DNA of 64,000 nt from Fulvimarina sp039652615 (GTDB lineage Bacteria > Pseudomonadota > Alphaproteobacteria > Rhizobiales > Rhizobiaceae), in the NCBI RefSeq assembly GCF_039652615.1, contig NZ_JBDJAC010000002.1, positions 124,001 to 188,000 on the forward strand. Reading direction: 5' to 3'. A model generated the notes under the pieces. That model ran no database searches. It was not told where the DNA came from and saw only the letters and a program-made list of their open reading frames with translations. The position numbers and the translations under genes were made by a program. Below are positions 17,199-26,145 of the stretch, piece by piece (the stretch's first letter is position 1; every line of letters starts with the position of its first letter).

Positions 17199-18434
17199 TC
17201 AGCGCTTCAGATTGACCAGCAGTTCCAGCATCTCGGAGCCGGTCTGGAAGGTCTTGGAGTTTGCTGAATAGGACCGCTGGGATTCAATCATCGTCGTCAG
17301 TTCCTGCGCGAGGTCGACATTCGACTGTTCGAGAGCGCCGGACTGGATCGAGCCGAAACCATTGTCGCCAGCAAATCCAATCTGCGCTTCGCCCGAATCC
17401 TTCGTTGTCCTGAAGACGTTACCGGAGAGCAATTCCAGCCGATCCGGGCTTTTGAAGTTCGCCATCTGCGCCTGGTAGACGTCAATCGTGTCGCCACTTT
17501 GCAGCAGCGCGCTGATCGTGCCGTCGTCAGTCACGCGGAAATCCGTCACGGCCGAGGCGGGATTCCCGTCTCGCTCGATATTTGCGGTGAAGGATGCGTC
17601 ATATTCGGTGACGTTGCCGAAGTTCACCGTCATGGCCTCACCGGCACGACCCGGCAGCACGCCCGTAAACGTATAGGGTCCAGGCGCTGGATCGGGTTTG
17701 CCGGTTGCTGGATTGAAGGCGACGTTCTGGGTGCCCAGAACGGTCGTCGCGCCCGTATCATCGGTGTGGGAGAAGTTCAGGGTCCATGCATTGTCGCCGG
17801 TCTTGACGGCAAACATGTCGACATTGCTCTTTGAGCCGACGCCATCATAGACCGCGACAGAAGACTTGAAATTGTAGGTTGCCGGGTTGTTGGGAGCTGC
17901 CGGGTCGAAAGCCGTTGCCGGAACGTTGGACGAAAGCGGAAACTGGAGGTCGGAGATGGTCAGCGCGGTGGTCGCCTTGGGCTCCATGATCTTGCCGACC
18001 GGCAGGTTCACCTGCTCGACGGCGCCTGTCTCCAGATTCTGGCCGGTCAGACGATATCCGGCCGAGTTGACCAGATAGGTTGCCTGCGCGTCGGGATCGT
18101 AGCGCTGAACGAAGGCGCCCGCACGCGTATAATACTGGCCGCCATTCTGGTCCTGGACGACAAACATGCCGTTGCCCTGGATCGCAAGATCCGTCGACGA
18201 GGACGTCGTCATCGCCGAGCCCTGGACACTCACCGCAGTCCGCGTCTGGGCCTGCACCGAACCGGACTGATAGTCCTGGCCAGAACCATTGAGCACCATC
18301 GTGGAAAATTCGATCTCGCTCCGCTTGTAGCCGGTCGTAGACGAATTCGCGATATTGTCCGAGACTGCGGATAGTCTGTTTGCCTGGGCATTCATGCCCG
18401 AAACACTGGTGCGGAAAACGCCGTTAATGCTCAT
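17199..18434 (-). CDS. flgE: Flagellar hook protein FlgE
   Basis: A 411-residue axial flagellar protein. The N-terminal rod/hook signature MSINGVFRTSVSGMNAQANRL followed by SDNIANSSTTGYKR is diagnostic, and the C-terminal LTTMIESQRSYSANSKTF coil is the standard partner helix for assembly. Hook monomers self-assemble outside the cell after export by the flagellar secretion system. No other flagellar gene lies in the window, whereas rhizobial flgE normally precedes flgK and flgL. Convergent with the Bat-like operon. The product call is firm; the isolation is notable. Confidence 0.94.
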   Translation of the reverse strand: MSINGVFRTSVSGMNAQANRLSAVSDNIANSSTTGYKRSEIEFSTMVLNGSGQDYQSGSVQAQTRTAVSVQGSAMTTSSSTDLAIQGNGMFVVQDQNGGQYYTRAGAFVQRYDPDAQATYLVNSAGYRLTGQNLETGAVEQVNLPVGKIMEPKATTALTISDLQFPLSSNVPATAFDPAAPNNPATYNFKSSVAVYDGVGSKSNVDMFAVKTGDNAWTLNFSHTDDTGATTVLGTQNVAFNPATGKPDPAPGPYTFTGVLPGRAGEAMTVNFGNVTEYDASFTANIERDGNPASAVTDFRVTDDGTISALLQSGDTIDVYQAQMANFKSPDRLELLSGNVFRTTKDSGEAQIGFAGDNGFGSIQSGALEQSNVDLAQELTTMIESQRSYSANSKTFQTGSEMLELLVNLKR

Positions 18435-18522
18435 CGAAGATTGCCCGTAATTGCCATGTCGGTCGTTAAGGCACGTTAGGCGTCTTCGCTGGTCCGAAGA
18501 TGGAATTAAGGTTTTGTTTACT

Positions 18523-19764
18523 TCAAACCTCGGTCTCGGCAGCTTTTGACATTAGCGTTTCGCGGCTCATTACGAAACCGCCTTCGGCCCAGATCTGCTT
18601 CAGCCGCCGCATTTCCCGGCCGAGATCGGGTCCGGGCGAATAACCCGCCGCGATCATGTCCTCTCCGGACAACGGAAATTCCGGTGAAGAGAAACGTTCT
18701 GCGATCGAGAGCTGAGCCGACAGACGGCTCGATGCGTCAAGGTTCTCCTTGTGGCGGGCAAGCGCCAGTGCCAGCTTCAGCCGGTCGACGATCGCGATTT
18801 CGTCCCCGAAATAGAGCCGGGTCCGCAGTGATCCGTCGCTTTCCTCGGCATTCGGGTTTTCGGCGTTGGCATAGGCGAGAAGCCGGTCACGCTCCCTGGT
18901 CGAGAGCTTCAACCGCCCGGCCAGCTCGTTGATTCGCGCGGCATCCGGCGGAATGATCGCGAGAAGCCGCAGCAGTGGATCGGCGGGCCAAACGAACTGG
19001 CGCTCCGCGTCGGTCAGCGGATGAATATTGTCGATACCCCAGCGCTCGCTTTCAGGAAGAACGGCCGTCAGCACGCCGGCCTGCCGCATCCACAAAAGGG
19101 CGCGGCTCGGGTCCGGTGCGCCGAGCAGTTTCTTCAGCTCCATCCAGATCCGCTCGGCAGAGAGTTTCGCAAGGCCAGTTTTCAGCTTCGCCGAGGCGCG
19201 AATACCTTCTGCATCGGGACGGCCCCGGCCATACCAGGCAAAGAATCGATAGAATCGAAGGATGCGCAGATAGTCCTCGCGAATGCGGCTTTCCGCATCG
19301 CCGATGAAACGCAGGACCTGGCCTTCGATATCGGCAAGTCCGCCGACCGGATCGAAGATCTCCCCGTCGGCCGTCGCATAGAGCGCATTGATAGTGAAAT
19401 CCCGGCGCTTCGCGTCGGCCTCCCAATCGCGGCCGAATTTCACCTCGGCATGGCGCCCATCGGTCGCGACATCCTCGCGCAGGGTCGTAACCTCAAACGG
19501 CCGGCCACCGGCGACGACCGTAATCGTGCCGTGCTCGATCCCCGTGGGAACCGCCTTGAACCCGCCCGCCTCGACCCGGCGCACGGTTTCCTCGGGCAGG
19601 CAGGTCGTCGCGATATCGATGTCGGAGACCGGCGCGCCAAGCAGCGTGTTGCGGACGGGACCGCCGACGATCCGGGCCTCCTCGTCGCCCTCGTTGAGGA
19701 CGGCCAGCACGGATTGCAGGATGGGATCGCGGAGCCAGTCTTCATCGATCCGGGTCTCGGTCAT
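18523..19764 (-). CDS. cca: CCA tRNA nucleotidyltransferase / poly(A) polymerase family
   Basis: Adds or repairs the 3' CCA end of tRNAs. The 413-residue protein has the nucleotidyltransferase signature GGPVRN at residues 34-39 and the two catalytic aspartates in SDIDIAT (D48, D50), followed by RRDFTINALYATADG (neck-region arginine motif) and an RNA-binding half. The usual GGxVRD has N in place of D. The start ATG at 19764 overlaps the NUDIX stop codon, so the pair is coupled. The family also contains poly(A) polymerases, but the size and motif spacing favour CCA addition. Confidence 0.93.
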   Translation of the reverse strand: MTETRIDEDWLRDPILQSVLAVLNEGDEEARIVGGPVRNTLLGAPVSDIDIATTCLPEETVRRVEAGGFKAVPTGIEHGTITVVAGGRPFEVTTLREDVATDGRHAEVKFGRDWEADAKRRDFTINALYATADGEIFDPVGGLADIEGQVLRFIGDAESRIREDYLRILRFYRFFAWYGRGRPDAEGIRASAKLKTGLAKLSAERIWMELKKLLGAPDPSRALLWMRQAGVLTAVLPESERWGIDNIHPLTDAERQFVWPADPLLRLLAIIPPDAARINELAGRLKLSTRERDRLLAYANAENPNAEESDGSLRTRLYFGDEIAIVDRLKLALALARHKENLDASSRLSAQLSIAERFSSPEFPLSGEDMIAAGYSPGPDLGREMRRLKQIWAEGGFVMSRETLMSKAAETEV

Positions 19765-20414
19765 GCGTAATATCTTTCGTACAGCGTTCTCAGAATTCCG
19801 GCCGTCACGCCCCAGATATAGCGTTCGCCATAGGGCATCTCGTAGAAATGGCGCTCGACGCCACCCCAGACCTTCGAGGCCCTCACATGGTTCGCCTCGG
19901 TCATGAGAAAAGAGAGCGGGGTCTCGAAGATGTCGGCGACCTCGGCCGGATTGGCTTCAAGCTCGAAATCGGGAGCGACGATCCCAATGACAGGCGTGAT
20001 CCGAAACCCGGTCGTGGTCAGGTAGCGCGGCAGCCGACCGAGAACCTCCACGCGGTCCGGCGCAAGCGCGATTTCCTCCCGGGCCTCACGAAGCGCGGCG
20101 TCTTCCGGCGAGGCGTCGCTCGCATCCACAGAGCCGCCCGGAAAGGCGATCTGTCCGGAATGCTTGCGCAGGGACTGGGTGCGTTGGGTCAGAATGACGC
20201 TGGCGCCGCCATCACGATCGACGACCGGGATGAGCACCGCCGCCTCCCGTGCGTTCTTGTGCTCCATCAGCTGGACGATGTCCGGGTTGAGGAGGTGATC
20301 GCCGAATTCCTGTTCGGGCGCGGGCAGATCCGCCCGTGCCTCGAAGCGCAGGCGCAGATCATCGGCGGTAAAGAGCCCTTCGTCCCTCGCAATCTTTCGC
20401 GCCGTTTCACTCAT
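19761..20414 (-). CDS. NUDIX hydrolase, CoA pyrophosphatase-like
   Basis: A 217-residue protein with a NUDIX box at about residues 93-116 (GGSVDASDASPEDAALREAREE), the magnesium-binding helix that cleaves diphosphate linkages. Its N-terminal FPGG loop and length fit the CoA diphosphatase branch. The ATG at 20414 lies inside the end of the DUF1285 gene (ATGAGTGA overlap) and was chosen over longer frames for this coupling. It sits in the conserved order DUF1285-NUDIX-CCA enzyme. Substrate is not proven by sequence. Confidence 0.9.
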   Translation of the reverse strand: MSETARKIARDEGLFTADDLRLRFEARADLPAPEQEFGDHLLNPDIVQLMEHKNAREAAVLIPVVDRDGGASVILTQRTQSLRKHSGQIAFPGGSVDASDASPEDAALREAREEIALAPDRVEVLGRLPRYLTTTGFRITPVIGIVAPDFELEANPAEVADIFETPLSFLMTEANHVRASKVWGGVERHFYEMPYGERYIWGVTAGILRTLYERYYA

Positions 20415-20985
20415 CGAACAGATTGCCTCTCGGTCCATGGAAGCGAACACCGCCTGATTGGATGAAGATACCCGCGTCATCTTCCTTCAGCCATTCGGCG
20501 ATCTCCATTGCGACAGGTCGCGACAGCTTGGCGCGCAGCCTGCCTCTCACGACCAGATAGGGCGCGAACGCCTCGTCGAGCTTCTCCGGCAACTGAAGCG
20601 CGTGATCCGGTCCGGCTGTCACGATGTCGCCGGTATTGGTGCGAAATGTCAGCGCTGGCTCGCCGTCCACGTCGTGTCGCGCCACCTCGACCGCGATGAA
20701 ATGGGCGTCGTCAACAGTGATTCTCAGTTTCTCGACCGGCGTGACGAGATAGGTTTCTCCGTCGTCCTCCACCTTCAGGACCGAGGCGAAGAGACGCACC
20801 AGCGCTTCGCGTTCGATCGGACTGCCCTGATAGAACCAGCGTCCGTCGCCGGCGATGCGCATGTCCATATCGCCGCAGAATGGTGGGTTCCACCGCTCCA
20901 CAGGCGCGCCAGCGGCGGATGCGCCCTCGGCGCGGGCGGCCAGAGCCTTCAATCCGGCGAGATCGATATCGTTCGTCTTGTCCAT
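20407..20985 (-). CDS. DUF1285 domain protein
   Basis: A 192-residue protein matching DUF1285 by the block ERWNPPFCGDMDMRIAGDGRWFYQGSPI (tryptophan- and glycine-rich N-terminal half). No catalytic motif, signal peptide or membrane segment is evident. It starts the operon with the NUDIX and CCA genes; the ATG at 20985 is chosen because the longer frame up to 21096 adds a non-conserved cysteine- and arginine-rich tail. Function is unknown. The conserved adjacency to a CCA-adding enzyme suggests a nucleotide or RNA role, which is inference. Confidence 0.88.
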   Translation of the reverse strand: MDKTNDIDLAGLKALAARAEGASAAGAPVERWNPPFCGDMDMRIAGDGRWFYQGSPIEREALVRLFASVLKVEDDGETYLVTPVEKLRITVDDAHFIAVEVARHDVDGEPALTFRTNTGDIVTAGPDHALQLPEKLDEAFAPYLVVRGRLRAKLSRPVAMEIAEWLKEDDAGIFIQSGGVRFHGPRGNLFDE

Positions 20986-21308
20986 GAAGCGCCATATAGA
21001 TTGCTTTCGCCCGCATCGGCACCCTCGCATCGACAAAGGATCGAGGCAGCGCGCCGGGACGGTCACGAAAGTGTTGAACGGCCAAGCTTGCCTCAAAAGA
21101 GGCGAACAGCTTTCATAACGTCTAGATTGTATTGAATTGGCCGGCGCGAAAGCGACCGGTCAGGTCGCGCCGGACAGAATACGAAATGCGGTCTTCGGGC
21201 GAAGCCGGCGCTACCGAAAAATCTGAAAAGACGGCTTGAGGCGGAACGTGGTTTGCGTGCGATACCGCCGATGCCCGAACCATTCGCACGACGATCGAAG
21301 GACCTGAC
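20986..21308. other. Divergent spacer between DUF1285 and second MoxR operon
   Basis: This 323-base spacer separates two divergent operons and should contain both promoters. I found no firm promoter, RNA or repeat. The right end carries a GAAGGA ribosome-binding site ahead of the MoxR ATG at 21309. Confidence 0.5.
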
Positions 21309-22322
21309 ATGACGGCTCATACACCCACCGATGCGAGGCTCTCCGAAGCGGAAATCGTCGCGCAGGCCGAACGGGCCCTCGCCGATATCGCCGAGGTGAA
21401 GACAACGGTCGGAACGGTGATCTTCGGCCAGGAAAGCGTCGTGGAGCAGAGCCTCATCGCCATTCTCGCGGGCGGTCACGGTCTTCTGGTCGGTGTTCCG
21501 GGCCTTGCCAAGACCAAGCTCGTCGACACCCTCGGCGGGGCCCTCGGTCTCAATGCACGCCGCATCCAGTTCACGCCGGACCTGATGCCCTCCGATATCA
21601 TCGGAACGGAGGTCATGGATCAGGACGAAGCCGGGCGGCGCTCGTTCCGCTATGTGCGAGGTCCGGTCTTCGCCCAGCTCCTGATGGCCGACGAAATCAA
21701 CCGCGCCTCGCCGCGCACCCAGTCGGCACTGCTCCAGTCCATGCAGGAATATCACGTCACGGTGGCGGGCGAGCGGCACGATCTGCCAAGGCCGTTCCAC
21801 GTCCTCGCGACCCAGAACCCGCTGGAGCAGGAGGGCACCTATCCGCTTCCGGAAGCCCAGCTCGACCGCTTCCTCATGCAGATCGACGTCTTCTATCCCG
21901 ATATCGACGCCGAACGCCGCATCCTGCTCGAAACCACCGGCGGACCGTCCGACGATACGGTCGACGGCGTCGTCACCGCCGAACGGCTCATCGAGATCCA
22001 GTCGCTCGTCCGCCGCATGCCGGTGTCCGAAAGTGTCGTCGAGGCGATCCTGAGGCTCGTGCGGTCGGCCCGTCCCGGCAACGGGCATAAGGAAGCCGAC
22101 GACCACATCTCCTGGGGGCCGGGCCCGCGCGCATCGCAGGCGCTGATGACCTGCGTCAGGGCTCGCGCCCTTTACGAGGGCCGGCTCGCCCCTTCGATCG
22201 ACGACGTCATGGCGCTTGCCGAACCCATCCTCCAGCATCGCATGGCGCTCAACTTCGCAGCGCGCGCCGAAGGCATGAGCGTTCGAGACGTGATCGCCAC
22301 CCTTAAGCGCGACGCCGCGTGA
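21309..22322 (+). CDS. MoxR-family AAA+ ATPase (second operon)
   Basis: A 337-residue AAA+ ATPase. The Walker A motif is GVPGLAKT at residues 62-69 and Walker B is LLMADEIN near 124-131, then RASPRTQSALLQSMQE and LATQNPLEQEGTYPLPEAQLDRF. It is clearly a different branch from the MoxR at 11030 (extra N-terminal helix and a longer insert). It leads a four-gene operon with DUF58 and two large membrane proteins, an arrangement common in alphaproteobacteria. Partner and client are unknown. Confidence 0.95.
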   Translation: MTAHTPTDARLSEAEIVAQAERALADIAEVKTTVGTVIFGQESVVEQSLIAILAGGHGLLVGVPGLAKTKLVDTLGGALGLNARRIQFTPDLMPSDIIGTEVMDQDEAGRRSFRYVRGPVFAQLLMADEINRASPRTQSALLQSMQEYHVTVAGERHDLPRPFHVLATQNPLEQEGTYPLPEAQLDRFLMQIDVFYPDIDAERRILLETTGGPSDDTVDGVVTAERLIEIQSLVRRMPVSESVVEAILRLVRSARPGNGHKEADDHISWGPGPRASQALMTCVRARALYEGRLAPSIDDVMALAEPILQHRMALNFAARAEGMSVRDVIATLKRDAA

Positions 22323-22351
22323 TTTTGAAACGATAGGCTCGATATCCAAGA

Positions 22352-23263
22352 ATGCCGATCGGTACGACAACGGACCTGACACCATCCTCCGACGCGCTCG
22401 TCCGGGCCCGTCAGCGCGCTGCGTTGATGCCGGACCTTCTCGTCGAGGCCAACCGTGTGGTGGCGACCGTGATCGCCGGCTGGCACGGGCGCAAGCGCCG
22501 GGGCGTCGGCGAGAATTTCTGGCAGTTTCGCCCCTTCGTGCAAGGCGAGCAGGTCGCGCGCATCGACTGGCGCCGCTCGGCCCGCGACGATCATCTCTAT
22601 TTGCGCGACCGGGAATGGGAGGCCGCCCACACGGTCTGGCTCTGGGCGGACCCCTCGCCCTCCATGCGGTTCCAGTCGAACGCTGCGCAGGTGTCCAAGG
22701 AATCGCGCGCTCTGGTCCTCACGCTCGCACTCGCCGAAATCCTGTCACGCTCGGGCGAGCGGATCGGCTATCCGGGCGTGATCGATCCGATTTCGGCCCG
22801 CAATGCCGCCGAGCGGATCGCGGCTGCGCTGTCCACCCGCAGGCCGGACGATCACTTTCCGCCCGACGATCGGTTCCGCCAGCATTCGGAGGTCGTCCTG
22901 ATTTCCGATTTCCTCGATCCGATCGAGGAGACCCTCGCACGGATCGACCGCATTGGGGGTCGCGGCGTGCGCGGTCATCTCGTCATGGTCAACGATCCCG
23001 CCGAAGAGGTCTTCCCGTATAACGGCCGCACCGAATTCCGCGATCCGGAAACAGGCGCGAAACTGACGGCGGGCCGCGCGGAAACACTTCGCGCGGACTA
23101 CCGGAACATCATGGCGGCCCGGCGCGAAACGCTGTCGCGCCATAGCCGGCGTCTCGGCTGGAGCTTTATTGCCCACCGCACGGACCATCTCGCATCGGAA
23201 GTTCTCGTCGCGCTGCATGGCCAGCTGTCCGGCGTCCCGCAAGTTTCACGGAGAAACGCTTGA
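22352..23263 (+). CDS. DUF58 domain protein (second operon)
   Basis: A 303-residue DUF58 protein. The core is WRSSARDDHLYLRDRE-like (WRRSARDDHLYLRDRE near residues 71-86), preceded by FRPFVQGEQVARIDW, and a VWA-like region begins VWLWADPSPSM. It follows the MoxR gene by 29 bases. The ATG at 22352 gives the usual N terminus. It is a paralogue of the gene at 12010, with a longer N-terminal region. Its end overlaps the start of the next gene. Confidence 0.9.
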   Translation: MPIGTTTDLTPSSDALVRARQRAALMPDLLVEANRVVATVIAGWHGRKRRGVGENFWQFRPFVQGEQVARIDWRRSARDDHLYLRDREWEAAHTVWLWADPSPSMRFQSNAAQVSKESRALVLTLALAEILSRSGERIGYPGVIDPISARNAAERIAAALSTRRPDDHFPPDDRFRQHSEVVLISDFLDPIEETLARIDRIGGRGVRGHLVMVNDPAEEVFPYNGRTEFRDPETGAKLTAGRAETLRADYRNIMAARRETLSRHSRRLGWSFIAHRTDHLASEVLVALHGQLSGVPQVSRRNA

Positions 23264-26145
23264 TCGCAGGTCTCAGCCTTTCTTTCGGAGCACCGCTGGT
23301 CCTCGCCGGCCTTCTGGCGCTACCGGTCATCTGGTGGCTCCTGAAGCTGACGCCGCCGCGTCCGCAAACGGAATCGTTTCCGCCGCTACGCATACTTCAG
23401 CGCGTTCTGAAGAGCGAAGAGACGCCGTCGAAATCGCCCTGGTGGCTGACGCTGCTCCGCTTGCTTCTCGCCGCCCTCATCATCTTCGCGCTCGCCGCTC
23501 CGACGCTCAATCCGCGTGAGACCCTCATTTCCGGGACGGGTCCCGTCGCGCTGGTGATCGACAATGGGTGGGCGAACGCCAGCAATTGGGACGAGACGAT
23601 TTCGACCGCCGAAGCGATTATCAGCCAGGCGGCGGATGCCGGACGGCCGGTCTCTCTCGTTCTGACGGCCGAAGGCACGGACAACGATGCGACGCCGGTG
23701 GAGCCGACAACGGCGCGCGAACGTCTCGCCGCAGCATTGCCGCGTCCGATCCCGGTCAATCGAGGCGCTGCCTTCCAGCGCCTTCAGACAGCGCTTGCGG
23801 GCAATCAGCTTGGCTCGCTTGCCCTCCTTTCAGACGGCCTCGACGCGGAGGCAACCGACCGCGCTGCAGAGATCGCGGGCCAGCTGGGGGCTGCCGAGAC
23901 CCTGCTCTACGAGCCTTCGATCGAAGGCATCACGGCACTGACGGCCGCCGACAATTCGACCGACGCGCTCGTGGTCGACGCCATTCGGCCATCCGGCCGC
24001 GAGACCGGCTTTCAGGCCGAACTTCTCGCCGTCGATTCCCAGGGCCGCGAGGTCGCGCGAACGCAGATCGGCTTCGGCTCGGGCGAGACCGAGGCGCAAG
24101 CCCGTTTCGCCATACCGGTCGAACTTCGCAACGACATCGCGCGGCTCGAGGTCGAAAATGGCGACAACGCCGCGGAAGTCCGGCTGGTCGATGATTCTTT
24201 CCGCCGTCGCCGTGTCGCGCTCGTTTCAGGCGAAGCAGCCGATCTGGCGCAGCCGCTCCTGTCGCCGCTCTACTATATCAGCAGGGCCCTGGCCCCCTAT
24301 GCCGATATCGTTCGCGCCCAGAGCGCCGATCTGTCGGAGACGATACCAAACCTCATTGCGCAGCGCCCCTCGGTCATCGTTCTCGCCGATATCGGCGTCT
24401 TGCCGGACAATGCGCGCGAGGCGCTGGAGACCTTTGTCGAAAATGGCGGCTATCTCGTCCGGTTCGCCGGACCGCGCCTTGCCGCGACCACCGGCGAGGA
24501 TACGCTGGTTCCGGTCAATCTGCGCCAGGGCGAGCGGCAGCTCGGCGGTGCGATGTCCTGGGTCGAGCCCCAGACGGTCGCTCCGATGGATGCAGACAGC
24601 CCGTTTGCGGGCATCACGGTGCCAAACGACGTGACCGTTTCGCGGCAGGTGCTCGCGGAACCCTCGATCGAGCTTGCCGACCGGACCTGGGCAAGTCTTG
24701 CGGACGGCACCCCCCTCGTCACCGCCGAGACGGTCGGTGCCGGCACCATCGTCCTCTTCCACGTAACGGCCGAGGCGACATGGTCGAACCTTCCGATCAG
24801 CGGCGCCTTCGTCGACATGCTGCGACGGATCGTGTCCCTGTCGCGGGCTGATGGCGGTGCCTCGTCCAATGGCGAATCCGCCGCCGAAAGCCTGCCACCT
24901 TATCGGGTTCTTTCTGCGGACGGGCGTCTGATCTCCCCCGGACCGGATATCGAGCCGATCGAAGCCGGCTCCGAAGTCACTGTCGACGCGGCCCATCCCC
25001 CCGGCCTGTACGGTAGCGAGGATGGCTATCGTGCTCTCAATCTCTTTTCTGCCGGTGCCGAGCTTGCCCCGCTTCCAGCACTCGATTGGGGATCGGAGAC
25101 GACAGGCCTGCAATATGAAAGCGAGGAGGCCGTCGATCTGGCGCCCTGGCTTCTGGCCGCCGCTCTCTTCCTGTTCGCGCTCGATGCGCTCGCGCTTCTC
25201 TGGCTGAACGGCGGCTTCGCGCGGCTTCGCGGTCTCGGCACACGCCGGGGCGAATCCGCCCTCCCCGCAATTTTGGTGGCCCTTCTCGGCGCGGGCTTCC
25301 TGATCGCGCTGACGCCCGGACCTGCCCTGGCGCAGACGGGGCTGGAGCCCGAGGCGGGCCAATCCTCGTCCACCCGCCCGCTCGACCTCGGGGACATGGA
25401 GCGCGCGGTTCGGGCGACCGAGGCGACACACCTTGCCTACGTCCAAACAGGCGATGAAGCCGTCGACGACCTCTCGGCGGCGGGACTGTCCGGTCTGTCG
25501 CAGTTCATCGCCTCAAAGACCGCTCTCGAACCGGGCGAGCCCATGGGCGTCGACATCGAAACCGACGAACTCGCCTTCTATCCGCTGATCTACTGGCCCA
25601 TCGACCCGACGACGCCAATGCCGTCCGAACACGCCATCAGCCGGATCGACGCCTATATGAAACAGGGCGGCACCGTTCTCTTCGATGTCGCAAGCGATGC
25701 CATGACGGGGTTTTCCAGCAGCAGTCCTTCATCGGGGGAGATGCGGCTGAGAGAGATCATCGGCGATCTCGATATCCCGCCGCTCGAGCCCGTCCCTCCT
25801 GATCATGTCCTGACGAAATCCTTCTATATTCTCGACGAGTTCGTGGGTCGTTACACAGACTCGGAGCTCTGGGTCGAAAGCCTCGTCGAGGATGCCGAGG
25901 GCGAGATGCGCCCGGCACGCGGCGGCGACGGTGTCTCGTCCATCATGATCACGTCGAACGATTTCGCCAGCGCCTGGGCCGTGGACGATGCGGGACTGTT
26001 CCTGTTCCCCACCAACACCTCGGACCCGAGACAGCGTGAACTTGCCTATCGCGCGGGCACGAACATCGTCATGTATGTTCTGACCGGCAACTACAAAGCC
26101 GATCAGGTCCATATTCCGGCGCTTCTCGAAAGGCTCGGTCAGTAA
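23260..26145 (+). CDS. BatA-like membrane protein with C-terminal DUF4159
   Basis: A 961-residue multi-domain membrane protein. Residues about 1-90 hold the BatA-type double membrane anchor (FGAPLVLAGLLALPVIWWLL and LLRLLLAALIIFALAAP), the middle is a VWA-like or GATase-like fold, two more helices lie near 630-690, and a DUF4159 domain occupies the C-terminal 230 residues (ELAFYPLIYWPIDP). The start is a TTG at 23260 overlapping the DUF58 stop (TTGA) behind a GGAG site. It is conserved with the next gene in alphaproteobacterial MoxR operons. Function unknown; a periplasmic or envelope role is inferred. Confidence 0.85.
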   Translation: MIAGLSLSFGAPLVLAGLLALPVIWWLLKLTPPRPQTESFPPLRILQRVLKSEETPSKSPWWLTLLRLLLAALIIFALAAPTLNPRETLISGTGPVALVIDNGWANASNWDETISTAEAIISQAADAGRPVSLVLTAEGTDNDATPVEPTTARERLAAALPRPIPVNRGAAFQRLQTALAGNQLGSLALLSDGLDAEATDRAAEIAGQLGAAETLLYEPSIEGITALTAADNSTDALVVDAIRPSGRETGFQAELLAVDSQGREVARTQIGFGSGETEAQARFAIPVELRNDIARLEVENGDNAAEVRLVDDSFRRRRVALVSGEAADLAQPLLSPLYYISRALAPYADIVRAQSADLSETIPNLIAQRPSVIVLADIGVLPDNAREALETFVENGGYLVRFAGPRLAATTGEDTLVPVNLRQGERQLGGAMSWVEPQTVAPMDADSPFAGITVPNDVTVSRQVLAEPSIELADRTWASLADGTPLVTAETVGAGTIVLFHVTAEATWSNLPISGAFVDMLRRIVSLSRADGGASSNGESAAESLPPYRVLSADGRLISPGPDIEPIEAGSEVTVDAAHPPGLYGSEDGYRALNLFSAGAELAPLPALDWGSETTGLQYESEEAVDLAPWLLAAALFLFALDALALLWLNGGFARLRGLGTRRGESALPAILVALLGAGFLIALTPGPALAQTGLEPEAGQSSSTRPLDLGDMERAVRATEATHLAYVQTGDEAVDDLSAAGLSGLSQFIASKTALEPGEPMGVDIETDELAFYPLIYWPIDPTTPMPSEHAISRIDAYMKQGGTVLFDVASDAMTGFSSSSPSSGEMRLREIIGDLDIPPLEPVPPDHVLTKSFYILDEFVGRYTDSELWVESLVEDAEGEMRPARGGDGVSSIMITSNDFASAWAVDDAGLFLFPTNTSDPRQRELAYRAGTNIVMYVLTGNYKADQVHIPALLERLGQ

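Noticed and set aside
21093..22385. 430-residue minus-strand frame over the second MoxR gene
   Set aside because: Shadow of the MoxR coding frame; no motif, repetitive D/R-rich composition.
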